Part shown: positions 25,860-37,036 of the stretch, in pieces
Layout: each line of letters begins with the position of its first letter
How positions within the stretch are numbered: position 1 is the stretch's first letter
Assembly (NCBI RefSeq): GCF_009870125.1
Contig: NC_046683.1
Span: 6,448,001 to 6,512,000 of the forward strand
Direction: 5' to 3'
DNA length: 64,000 bases
Origin: Drosophila pseudoobscura
Taxonomy: Eukaryota > Arthropoda > Insecta > Diptera > Drosophilidae
Notes under the pieces: model-generated
Seen by the model: the letters and a program-made list of their open reading frames with translations, nothing else
Databases searched by the model: none
Told to the model about the DNA's origin: nothing
Translations under genes and position numbers: made by a program

Positions 25860-25970
25860 AAGACGGATAGACAGACAAAGCTATAGCGACTCTTTTATTA
25901 GCGCTGATAAGGAATATATGTACATTATGGGGTCGGAAACGCTTCCTTCTTGGTGTTACACACATTCACA
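25860..25970. mobile_element. INE-1/DINE-1-like transposon remnant
   Basis: The block runs AGACGGATAGACAGAC, then a degenerate ATCGACTC-like stretch, GCTGATAAGGAATATATG, then ATGGGGTCGGAAACGCTTCC followed by TTCT and a GTTACACAC tail. In this order it follows the reverse complement of the well-known end of INE-1 (DINE-1), the abundant non-autonomous Helitron-related element of Drosophila. The GGGTCGGAAACG core is intact and the flanks have drifted. Only about 110 bases remain, so the insertion is old and cannot move. It ends about 270 bases before the phosphatase ATG and may have contributed to its promoter. Identification rests on my memory of the consensus. Some other fly repeats share this end sequence. 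Confidence 0.7.
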
Positions 25971-26242
25971 TCCTCTGCATCAGCCTTCGATAAAAAGATA
26001 TTCATCATGTCCAGAAAGAGCTCAACCCCAACAATGGCCTAAAATCGCTTTCTGAATTAGTTCATAAAATTTAAAAATGAATTTCCATGAATCAAGTTAT
26101 TGAGATCTTCTTCGAACTCTGGCTAACTCGGGAGTCTATGCGACAAATGCCAAAGACCATTTTATTTTGTATATCCTTACAAATTGAGCGTTTCAAAAAA
26201 CCGAGTTACACTTTGAATATTCGTGGAAATTCTAGTATAAAG

Positions 26243-27139
26243 ATGATCTTGGACGAGACAAAATTGGACCAGATCATCCAGGAACTAACCGGATTGACGG
26301 GCGGGGAGAACTGCACCCTGTCGAAGAAGGTGATCGTGGCGCTGTGCAGGGAGGCGCGCGAAGTGTTTCTGAATCAGCCGATGCTCCTGGAGCTGGATGT
26401 TCCCATAAAGGTGTGCGGCGATGTGCACGGCCAGTTCACAGATCTGCTTCGAGTCTTCAAAGCGTGTGGATTTCCGCCGCAAACGAACTATCTGTTTCTG
26501 GGCGACTATGTGGACAGGGGCAAGCAGTCGCTGGAGACCATCTGCCTGCTGATGGCCTATAAGGTGCGCTATCCGGAAAACTTTTTCCTGCTGCGCGGCA
26601 ATCACGAGTGCGCTGGCATTACGCGTCTGTATGGCTTCTACGATGAGATCAAGCGGCGCCACAACGTACGAACCTGGCGTGAATTCACCGACTGCTTCGA
26701 CTGCTTTCCGGCGGCCGCCGTCGTGGCTAACCGTATCTTCTGCTGCCACGGCGGCCTGAGCCCTTCACTCGAGAGCCTGGACCAGATCCGGAACCTGCCC
26801 CGCCCCACGGACATCCCCAAAGAGGGCTTGCTCTGTGACCTTCTGTGGGCGGACCTGAACCGCACTGGCCTCGGTTGGGGCCACAACGACCGAGGCGTGA
26901 GCTTCACCTACGACGAGAAGATCATAACGGACTTTCTCGCAGCCTACAATTTCGACCTGATGATCCGCGCCCACGAGGTCGTCGAGGATGGCTACGAGAT
27001 GTTTGCCGACCGACGCCTCATCAGCATTTTCACGGCCCCTAACTACTGTGGACTGTGGAACAATGCGGCGGCAGTGATGTGTGTCAGCGCCGAGCTCGTC
27101 GTCAGCTTCGTGATCCTGAAGCGCAAAATCTGTAATTAG
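26243..27139 (+). CDS. Protein phosphatase 1 catalytic subunit paralogue, intronless
   Basis: A serine/threonine phosphatase of the PPP family, 298 residues, clearly PP1-like over its whole length. Metal- and phosphate-binding residues are all present: D60 and H62 (GDVHG), D88 and R92 (GDYVDRG), N120 and H121 (GNHE), H169 (CCHGG), R217 (NDRGVSF), H244 (RAHE) and Y268 (APNYCG), each four positions below standard PP1 numbering.

I start it at the ATG at 26243 because homology begins there. An in-frame ATG at 26087 would add 52 unrelated residues. The protein stops right after [11 protein letters not shown], so it lacks the usual PP1 C-terminal tail with its TPPR phosphorylation site.

Some docking residues differ from ordinary PP1: F257 is Met, C291 is Val, D166/E167 are Ala/Asn, and the GEFDN loop is GLWNN. 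Lack of introns points to a retrocopy. Drosophila has several such testis-expressed PP1 paralogues (PpY-55A, PpN58A, PpD5, PpD6), and I cannot say which, if any, is the orthologue. A possible ATTAAA poly(A) signal is at about 27316. Confidence 0.93.
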
Positions 27140-28115
27140 CAATAGAACATCAATATTTGTATGTACAGCATACTGCATTATGCCTGCTGGTATAGACATA
27201 AGTTTAAACATTAGTCGATGATACAAATATCCGCATTTCTGGACAGGCATTATCAGAATTTTAGTATCCACTTTGAACTTGTCAAATGATTACAAAACAT
27301 TCAAAGTGCTATTATATTAAAAAATTCGCATATTTTACATTTTTTATTGACTTAATTTTAAACGGAATATTTTAGGATATAAAAGATACAATCTCGTAGA
27401 TCTTTTTACTCGCTTAGTTGTGGTCTGTTGTAGAAGGAGCACGTGATATTTAGAGATCGATTATAAAATAATATATTCTTTAAATTTGTATCTTTTTTGT
27501 ATAATTTCACTTTGTTAAGATTTAGTTGGTGTATCTAATAGTATCTTATATCTCCAATATAGACAATTTTCCATCGGAATCCATGTTAGAGTCATTTGTT
27601 CTGCGTAGCTCCTGTAATTTTTAGGATATTTTTGATCTTACAATTGGTATTTGACGTGTAATAAATATTATATAGATTACGATCATGTTAAAGCATATTA
27701 AATAAGATGTAGAATGATCCGTGCACTGTGATTTGAGAGTGCATGGATTTTTGCAATAAATAGGAATATCCAATCTCTATCCTCTCTAGGCACGCCACAG
27801 ATTTGTACACATTGAGATATACATATGTAGGTACTACAATTATATAATCCGTGGTGGTTCCCATACGAACGCTTCTACTGCTGGTGCCTTATCTCTATCC
27901 GTACCCCCCTAGTCGCCACATACCGCACTTTCAACTCATTTCAATTTGCCATTTGCGCCTTGTTTGCCTAGTCGTTCGCGAGCCAAGACAAAAAAATAAA
28001 ATAAAAAAAAGCGAGAAAAAGAAAGAAGGGGAAGGCATGGAGGGGAATTGCAGCGGCTGGCGAAGAGGAAGCGGCCCAAACAAGCGGCTTCGGCCCGGGA
28101 ATCATTTAAGCATTG

Positions 28116-28135
28116 CGGTGTGAAATTTCACACCG
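28116..28135. promoter_or_regulatory. 20-bp perfect palindrome of two T-box half-sites
   Basis: CGGTGTGAAATTTCACACCG reads identically on both strands. It contains GGTGTGA and TCACACC, the core half-site bound by T-box transcription factors (Brachyury type), arranged back to back around AATT. The surrounding bases (CATTG on the left, ATTGC on the right) are not part of the symmetry. The match to the half-site is exact. Use as a regulatory element is inferred. Confidence 0.45.
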
Positions 28136-29540
28136 ATTGCAATAAAAATTCAAGCGACCAACAATAAAACGCGAGAGAGAGAAAGGCCCGTACCCACTGA
28201 GACAGAGCCGAAAACCCCCAGACAAAGTCGAGGCCCAGACTCAGGGCCCAGAGCCCAGGGCCCAGGGCCCAACATTGAAACAAAATCAATCAAACAGACG
28301 ACGGGCTGCGCATGCGCGCACGCCGGATGTGGATGTGTTGGTAGCTGCCGCTGTGGTAGCCACTGCCGCTGCTGTTGTTCCAAACGGCCGAGGGTGGGGG
28401 GGTGCTGTATTCCGGGGATGGGGCCCATGTACTGGTGGCGTTAATGGTGTCACTAAGTACGCCGCAAACTGACGGATGGACGGGCGGACGGACGGGCGGA
28501 GGCTTCTTTTGATGCCGCTGATCATCGAATGGAACCAATAAAAGTTGCCTTCCCATTGTCTTTATTTGCGCGGGTCGCGCAGCCTGTACTCGTACTCGTA
28601 TTTGTATTCGTATTCGTACCATTTCCATTTCCCATTTCATTCAATTTGCATTTGTCGGCGCCGAATGTGTGGCCAGCGCATGGTTGAATGGTCTTGCGGG
28701 TGCTGCTGATGAATGGGGGAGAGCTGGGCTGGGAGTCCGAGTCCGAGTCGGGTCGGGTCGAGTCGAGTCGGGGGAGTGAACAAAAGAGTCAACCCATAGA
28801 GCCGAAACAATTCAATTGTCTGCCTGGTTGGGCATTCGGTGTTGGTTTTCTTGTTTTCGCTGGCTGTCGGTTGCGGTACATTGCATCTCACACATCTCAC
28901 ACATCTCGCACATTAGCGGTGCCAATGCCAACGATGACGATGACGATTGCAATGACGATGAATGGAAGACCGTTCGGCTTCTCTTCTAGCCCTCGAATGA
29001 TGAATAGATCACTGGAGTCCAATGGAATTCGCGGCATGAACGTGGAAGGGAAGTGTGAATTTGATGGAAATTCAATGAAATTTATTTCGCATTCCTAAAT
29101 ATACATATCTACTCATCTACTCCTTATCAAATATCATTGTTATCTCGATAGGGTCAAAGGCATATTCGGTAAATTAATGTCACTGTGACGCGGATTCAGT
29201 GATTTTGTATATGCCTAAATCATAATTGCCATTCCATTCTATTTATGAGTGCATTCCCCCTCCCACTCAAACGCGGCCACTGCATCCAACCTCTGCTCGA
29301 GTTCTACACATTGCTAATCATATATCATTCATTTATCTATACGAGTGCGAGTACGAGTATATGAGTATTTCCGACTAACCCTCCCTCACACTCCACAACA
29401 CTGCACTGTACTCCACTCCACTCCCCCGTCATTGCTTTGCTGTCTGAGTGCTCTCTGCTAATATGCGGGCGCGATCGGAACCGCAACCGAAGCAGCAAGC
29501 AGCGACTCGCACCGAAGTCCGAATGTTAATTGCACTCGAA

Positions 29541-29578
29541 CGGAGGGATGGAGGGACGGAGGGACGGAGGGAGGGACC
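29541..29578. repeat. (GGAGGGAC)n purine-rich repeat
   Basis: About four imperfect octamers of GGAGGGAC/GGAGGGAT. Confidence 0.8.
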
Positions 29579-32500
29579 TACATACATACATATAAATATT
29601 TTTTCCAATGAAACATTTTTATGTTAATTCGAAAAATTGTTTTACAACCAATTAACTTAGCCAATGCACCAAAAAGATCAACGGACAAGATCGCAGAGCA
29701 CCACTGAGAAACACCGAGTGGCAGTGTGGCAGAGTGGCAGAGGGTGAGCGTCGATCGCATGCCGCTTGGAATTTCATTATGCGACTGTCAGTTGATGGCC
29801 CAAACTAAGACCTGGCACTGGCAATGGCACTGGTACTGCCAGCGGGCAGGCAGGTGCACCTCTAGAGACACACGATTCGTAGAGACAACTTCCTTATAGA
29901 CAGTGCTGCAATGGTGGTGGTGTTGCTTCTGCTGGCGGTTTCCTCAATTCTGGATGAATGTCCTGTTGCTGCGGGTCAGTGCTGCGCCTCGCTCTAAATC
30001 AATCAAGCGCATCCAACAGAACCCAAAGGAAAACACACACAACAAAATAAAACATGTAATATGCTATAGGGGAGAGCGTCGACTAGGGGATACCTGGTAC
30101 TTGAAATACTCGTTATAAGGCTCGTGAGGCTATCGACTCGTGATGATTCTTAGTAGAATATGACTACGAAAAAGGATACATCACAGGTCATGCTTTCATA
30201 AGTCCTAGAACTAGTATATGGGACATAGTAATAAGCTCCACTCTAGTATTGATCTTAATTACATATACAAAGAATATACATAGATTGTTTTAAGGGTCGA
30301 TCCGACCTACACAGAAACCCGATATACCCATTGTGATCTGCCAAGTACCGGGTATCGGAATACCGACAGTAAAACCATTTCAATTAAAATGCCACTTGGG
30401 GTCGAGGATGCCGCGCGCGCTCTTCCTGCTACAGGTGCGAAACACAGGCCACGAACCACGATGCATCCCGCACCCCGCACACCGTTCAGACGGTAACCTG
30501 ACCTGCGGTTGTGTCATGTAATTAGGAACTTCCACGAGGGGTTATCGGGGTTATCAATCGATCCAATCGATGGACGGATGGATCGATGGATGCAAGCGAA
30601 TGCAGTTCAAGTGCGGAATGAAGTCATTCCGGCAGCTGCTTCTGTTTACGGTCTCGACTGTTGGGGGTTCTGGCCCGTTTTTGGGTTGTTTTTTGGCCAA
30701 GTCATGACATCTCTAAGTGGCTGCTCGTGATATGCACAATACGAAGGAAGGAAACTTTCCCAGGCCATCTATAACAGCAGTCAAGTCAACTGCTGAAGCC
30801 AAGATCTTCATTAAGGCCCAGTGCAGGAGTTATCTGGCAAAGGCAATCAGCAGGCCAGATGCGCGCATTCAGAATTCAGAGATGCAAAGATGCTCCGCTC
30901 AGAGATGCAATGCAGTCCAGGAACACTCTCGTGTCCTTTGACGCTCCATATCTATCTGATGGACGAGGACTGGTGCCGTGCCAGTGCCCTGGCCAATCCC
31001 TGAGAGCGGCAGCAAATAATCTGAAGCGGAGCATCGGAGTCACGTTGCCAGACCCAGAGCCACAGCGAGAGCTAGAGCCAGAGACAGAGCCAAACCAAAC
31101 CAAGACCCAGCCTAAACTGAAACCGACCACGCACTCTCCTGCTCTCTTCTATGAATCTATGGCAGCTGGGAAGGGGACTTAATTGCGTCGCGTCAACGTA
31201 TAGGTGAATTATTATATAGAAGCCATAAAAAAATATAGCAAAACTTTGTCCCCATCCCCCCCCATCCCAGGCAGCTGCTGATCGCCGCAATGATAATCGC
31301 CCAGTTTCAGTGCCAGTCCCAGAGGCCTCTTACCTCTCTGCCTCTGCCTCTGCGTCTGCCTCAGCCCCCCCAGTCTTAGGCACAGTCTCAACCTCAGCCT
31401 CAGTGGCAGCAAAATCAGAGCTCGTTAAAAACGCTCAAGTTGAACCAATCAAAAGACGCGCCGTCGACGACGCCATCGTTGTGGGCCATAAAAAACAAAT
31501 AAACAACAGCAACAATCACGGACAGGCAGCAAAAAATTATTTAAAAGAAACCAAAAACAAAAACAACAAAGAAAGAAAGACAGTGGCAGTGGCACTGGCA
31601 GTGGCAGAGGCGGAGGGAAAGAGAATAGAAAAAAAATATGAACTCGCCAAAGAATTCGAGACGAAATGGAAATATACGTATATTTGTATAAAAATGGGTA
31701 ACGCATCACAAAAATGGTGAAAATGTGCGAGACTTTTTCCTCTTTTTGTAAGTTTTGTTGTTTGGGAGCAAAAATAAAATATTCCTATTGAAAGTTCATT
31801 GTACGGAAGAACAGCCAGAGAGATAGCGACAGCGACAGCGACATTGCTGAAGACGAGTCATTAAAATATGATCTATGATCCATTGTTCTAGAAATTCAGA
31901 GGTTCGGAAGATGGCTTAGCCAGAAACGAGGGGAAATGTCGATGGAGAATGGCAGGAAATCTCGGTTTCAGCCTGAAACCCTGAACGCTAATTTGAAACT
32001 TTCTTTTAGCAGCGTTTTGCATATCGGTCATCCATAGAAGAAATAATATATTCAGCATATAAAATAGCATAGATGTTATGAAGTATCCAATAATCCATAT
32101 TATTTATTCCTTCATAATCTACGTCGAAGAATCGCATGCCAAATATCTTGTAATATGGGGCATAGTCCCAATGAATTGTAGCCCCAAAAATGTTGGCATA
32201 TTATGAATACCAAGGCAAAGTCCACTGGGGAGCTTTCCCCGCATTGTCGTAACGTAACCCTGGCGGTTCCGGTAGCTTTTCTGCGATTTTCTGCCATCAT
32301 CATACATTTGGCGATGGTGAGCGTGAATAGTTGTTGTTATTTGGCTTGGTGTGCAGTAGAGAAACCTCTTTCCCAGCGTTCTTCCCACAATGGCGAAAAT
32401 CCAGCGGGCTGCAGGTCTGGATTTCCAATCCATCAGCATGACTCGTTCGCTTTCCGGGGCCCCAAAGTCTTGCGACTCGGTTTAATGTGGCTCAAACTGT

Positions 32501-33100
32501 GGACCCACCACTATCCACTATCCACTATGCACCATCCACCATCCACCATCCGCCATCCAATTTCCACAATCCACTCTCCACCTGCAACTCTCTTCTGCGG
32601 CAGCCCTAAGCGGGGACCATTAAATCAAACCACTCAACCACATCAACACCCGGGCGTGCAGCTTATTAAGCTGAATCATAATGAAATCTATATAGCCATA
32701 GACGGGGCTATAGCTGGCCCTGGCCTTGGCTCCAGCTCTAGCTGTTTCCCCGTGTCTTTATCAATTATTTTCGTAGAAGTCTCATCATCCTCATAGATTT
32801 TACTCCACCCTGCTCCCTATTCCTTTAGCTTCTGATTCAGATTCTGATTCGGTTTGCCGAACCATTTCCATTGTCCCTCGCCCCTCGCCCCGCGCCCTCG
32901 CCATGCATATTTATGGGGTATAGCAACTTTTGCCCATATTTTACACGTTCATAATTTTTACATTGTTCTATCACGCGAATCGCCTCGGATTCTGCTTCGG
33001 CTTCGGCTTTGGCATTGGCTTCAAGTACAGCTCCAGGTCTAGCTCCAGCTTCAGCTTCGGTTCTGGGTTTTGGACTGGAGCTGCGACTGGAACTGAAACT

Positions 33101-33121
33101 GGGGCTGGGGCTGGGGCTGGG
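33101..33121. repeat. (GGGGCT)n G-rich repeat
   Basis: CTGGGGCTGGGGCTGGGGCT has four G-runs with two-base loops and is the same unit as at 7629. It is a candidate G-quadruplex. Confidence 0.8.
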
Positions 33122-35086
33122 TTCTTGGGCTCTCGGGTTCTCGGGTTCCTTGATGTATGGCCTATAAGAGACTCGGTTCGAACTTCCACCATCACCATCG
33201 CCATGGCCATGTAATGCATACTCCATTGCTTTCAGTCATTATGCCCCTCTGGGCATAAATCAGAAGTTGCCACCTTTCTCGCACTCCGCGGCCCAGGGCT
33301 CCATCTTGGGGCTGTTGGTCGCATGTGCAGCATTTTGAATTATTAGCATTGGACGCTGGTGCTGGCGCTGTTGCTGCCACTGCCACTGGCGCTGTTCTTG
33401 TTTGCTTCGGTTCTTTGATTGCCAACTTCTTCAACCTAGCGCCACACACACTCGTCGCGTCGCACCTCCTATATCCCCCCCCCCCCCACCACCACTGGCA
33501 CAAGTATATACTCGAACACCCATATCCGTGTATATATCATCGCTGTGGCGGTTCCTTCTGCCTTCTGCTGTTGTCGGCCACATAGATTGGCGTTGTTTGG
33601 GTTTCTCGCATCGTGTAATGTGTGTGGTAAATAGCGGCAATTGGCACAGCTATTTGCCAGAGTGAGTGCCAGGTGCAAGGGTAGGGCTTTGATTGCTCCG
33701 ACCAGGGCATTGACTGATTAGATTCATTGGATGGGTGCTGGCGCTTGATCGGTTTACCTTTGGTAAAGGGATTTACATAACAGATAGAAATTATAGAAAT
33801 ATGGCACGGATACACATAAGTCCACTTAAGGGCCATTTAATGGCTGTCTTGATTCGATTGATGCCAGATTCGGTTATATTAGAAATAGTATCACAATTCC
33901 AGTCTTTCGATCACCGAATCCGAATATAAAATAAACCAGATTGACAAAGGACTTTCCTTATTGGATCTATTGGATTCTAGACTTGGAATATTTTAATATA
34001 GAAAGACCAGAGGAAGATCTACACACCTATAATTCGCACTTTCACGACTCTCGACTTTACTCAATGAATGGCACAAGTTTGAACTCCATTTCTGAACTCA
34101 AACGATTCTAAATCTATACCTATTCAATTGCAATTGAAGTTGAAGCCTGTCTTAAGTTACGGTTTGGTTTATATTTTTGGCCATTATCCTACAGTTTCGA
34201 AACACCGTGTACTGCTACATTGGATTATATCATCCGAGCGATCAAGTTAACTCTGGCGGGGGGACTACGCAATGCCAATTTCTCATGGCGAACTCAATGC
34301 AAATCTCATTGCCCAATGCAGACGCACACAGGCATTCACACTCGTACAGACTGGTACTCATTGAGAGACGGAAATGAAGAGCAGCCTCGGTTCGGCCATT
34401 AATTAAACCACTAAATATTACCAACTGAAACTAAACTAAACCGAAGCAACTACCAAAATGGAAACTAACAGCCAAACGGTGGGCCAGAAGCAAAGTTCAA
34501 CACAAAAGCCAGAGCCGTGACTCAGTTACCAGGAAGATGGCATAGTCAAGAGGGGGGTGGGGAGGGCTGGTGGTCTATAAGGTCTACAGGCGTAATCAGC
34601 GCATTGGCCGCAGCATTTTCAAACCGCCGACTGATTTTTGCATAATAAAACACTTAATTTCCATGAGCATTTCCAAAAACAAAAAAAAAACCGAAACAAA
34701 ACACCAGAAGAAATACCTTCCATTGAGCAAAAATACATAAAGAAGAAGAAGAAATAAATTTAATAGAAAACCCCAAACATCTTCGTATGGGATTTCAAAT
34801 GGGAAATTTATACAGCGAGTTGTAGAAAATCATTAAACAAATCGCACTTTAATAGGCAGAAGCAGAAGCCCCAGCACCGAGCCAACAATAGAGGCCTAAG
34901 GAAATTTACGACCCACAGACTCCCCCCCAAAAAAAAACAAGCGAGGAAAAAAGAAGATCTAACCGAGCTGAACTGAACTCTGGCGAGGAGAGTAGGGGGG
35001 CAGAAGGTGGAGCGGGGATGAGCGAAGCATCCAAGCGGTGCAAAATTGAAGTGAAGTGAAGTGCAAAAGACAAACAACAACCACTA

Positions 35087-35122
35087 CCACCACCACCACC
35101 ACCACCACCACCACCACCACCA
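35087..35122. repeat. (CCA)n microsatellite
   Basis: About eleven CCA triplets. It creates a poly-Trp/poly-Val reading on the minus strand, which is an artefact. Confidence 0.95.
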
Positions 35123-35279
35123 GTACAACCACAACAATGACTTGACTTCTCCGGAGTTCAAAATGAGACTCTCCAAATAAAGCCAGACAGAGGCAGAGAC
35201 ACGGCCAAAGATACAAAAACCACAGATACAATGAAGCACCTGCGCGCATGCGCACCCGAAAGCGCAGTCGAAGGCGCTC

Positions 35280-35480
35280 GCGCACGCGTGGGTGGACAGA
35301 GATAGAGAGAAATAGAGAGAGCGAGAGAGGAACGTGTGAAGAGTGAGAGAAAGAGCGTAGCATGAGCGGAGTATGAAAAATAAACCGAGAGAAAAAGAGC
35401 GCAAAGAATGAGTGGAGTCGCAGGAGATCGGGCCTCGAGCATCAGGAGAAGAGAGTGTAATAATGAGAAAATTAAGAGAG
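35280..35480. promoter_or_regulatory. GAGA-rich tract, possible GAGA-factor region
   Basis: A run of GAGAGAAATAGAGAGAGCGAG and similar purine-rich sequence for about 200 bases, with several GAGAG cores that fit the Trl/GAGA-factor site. About 300 bases downstream the sequence TTTCAGTGC (35772-35780) matches the insect initiator, followed by A-rich sequence like a 5' leader. No TATA box or downstream promoter element is clear, so a promoter is only possible. Confidence 0.25.
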
Positions 35481-36088
35481 AAACAAGTTAAGAGCAGAAT
35501 GAAAAATGAGATGGAGAAATTATAACATTGAGAGAATTCTATTCGGACAGAAAAGACTGAAGATGAAGGGTGAATCAAAAATATCGGCATCAAAGGATTG
35601 AGATTAGAAGTGGGTCTCAGAAGACTGTTAGCAATGCTATAGAGAGACCTGTAAGCGAGGCATGAGAAAATTGAGGGAGTAGGGTGTTTCTCATGCACTC
35701 AAGAGCTACGCATCGCAGGGGAAAGAGGCACAGAGGCCCAAGAAGCAGCCGCAGCGTCGTCGCCCATTACGTTTCAGTGCGTCCGCTAACCAAGCAGCAA
35801 ACCCCAAAAAAAGAAACAAACAAAAAAACGAGAAATATCAAGAAATAAGAGTTTTTCGACAAGCCGAATTTTCGAATACCCTGAAAGTTCAATGACCTGA
35901 AAAAAAAATCTAGGACTGTTTGCGATCACAGGAAAAATCTGAAGGATGCTGTGGCTTCGTATAGCCTTAGGGGTTTATTGGTAATCCTATTATTGCCTTC
36001 AAAAAAACTCATACATATGTATATTCCATGATAATGAAGTGTGTAACGAAGTGTTTTGCTCAGTTCGACTGCACTCAGACCCATGGAA

Positions 36089-36132
36089 GATTTTATCTAT
36101 AAAACTATCAGTTATGATTTATAGATAAAATC
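36089..36132. repeat. Perfect 15-bp inverted repeat (hairpin)
   Basis: GATTTTATCTATAAA at 36089-36103 is exactly complementary to TTTATAGATAAAATC at 36118-36132, with a 14-base loop. The arms are AT-rich. It is too short for a microRNA precursor with a normal 22-nt arm. It could be a relic of a foldback element end or simply chance. Confidence 0.6.
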
Positions 36133-36682
36133 ATAGTAGCACTACGAGTATAAATCTCTTGCAGGAAAATCGGGGTGAATTGAGTTAGTTCTTAGTTCGA
36201 TTCTGATCAATGTTTTTTGAGACATATTAGTTTACATTTATGGTCAAATTCCAGATTTCTTAAGAGAGTAGTGCAGGCCGAAAAGAGCCTTTCTTCGATC
36301 AACAAAACCCCTACTACTTAATGTTCATAAAGCTTTCCCAACACAAACTAATCGTCCAAATAGCAGTACCCTCTGGAAGTATAGTGTGTACTTGTGGAAA
36401 CAACAACAGTGTCTGATGATATGTATGCGATTTTTATGTGTGAACGTAGACAAGTTCGGTAGTTAAGTAGATGCACAGGCATATATTCGTATATTCCTAT
36501 ACGCGAGGTACACTCTGCCCCGTCAGCCAGTTGGTTGGATAGACCGACGAACTGACGGACAGACAACAATAAAAACAAGCCAAAGAAAAACCCCAAAGTT
36601 AACCAACATTAACATTTAATCGAACCTCATGTTCAGTAGAGCATGTCTCCTGTTACATACGAGTTATCATCCGAGGGAGGGA

Positions 36683-36722
36683 GCTGCTACTGCTGCTGTT
36701 GCTGCTGTTGCTGCTGCTGATG
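36683..36722. repeat. (CTG)n microsatellite
   Basis: An interrupted CTG array (CTGCTACTGCTGCTGTTGC...) of about thirteen triplets. Confidence 0.9.
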
Positions 36723-36996
36723 ATGGTTAGGCCGAGGCGAGGGAGACCCACACACAAAGACAGACCAACCGACCGACTGACAGACAGCCAGACCGACAGA
36801 TACTGGGAAATGGGAACTACTGAAGCTCTGCAAAAAGACTTTGCCACACTTGAGCTCCAGTTCCAGTGCCAGTTCCACATAGGGCTATATAAACATCGTA
36901 TATATCAGACACACACACTCTCCTATATATGTAGGTACACCTGTGCACAGGTTGGTTAAAATTCCCGCCGTTGAGGCTACACTGATGATCGCTCAA

Positions 36997-37028
<32 letters not shown>

Positions 37029-37036
37029 TCGTCGTT
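36997..37036. repeat. (CGT)n microsatellite
   Basis: About twelve CGT triplets with one CAT interruption, followed by GTCGCTGTCGC units. Confidence 0.9.

Noticed and set aside
26285..26749. 154-codon minus-strand frame over the phosphatase
   Set aside because: Antisense shadow of the clearly homologous PP1 frame.
30055..30120. CGACTAGGGGATACCTGGTACT and ACTCGTTATA, resembling ends of fly dispersed repeats
   Set aside because: Suggestive of an INE-1/SGM-type end, but the match is short and imperfect and I could not delimit an element.
35084..35698. 204-codon minus-strand open frame
   Set aside because: It ends in poly-Trp from the CCA microsatellite and is Ser/Leu/Phe-rich from GA tracts. 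No splice sites or family resemblance.
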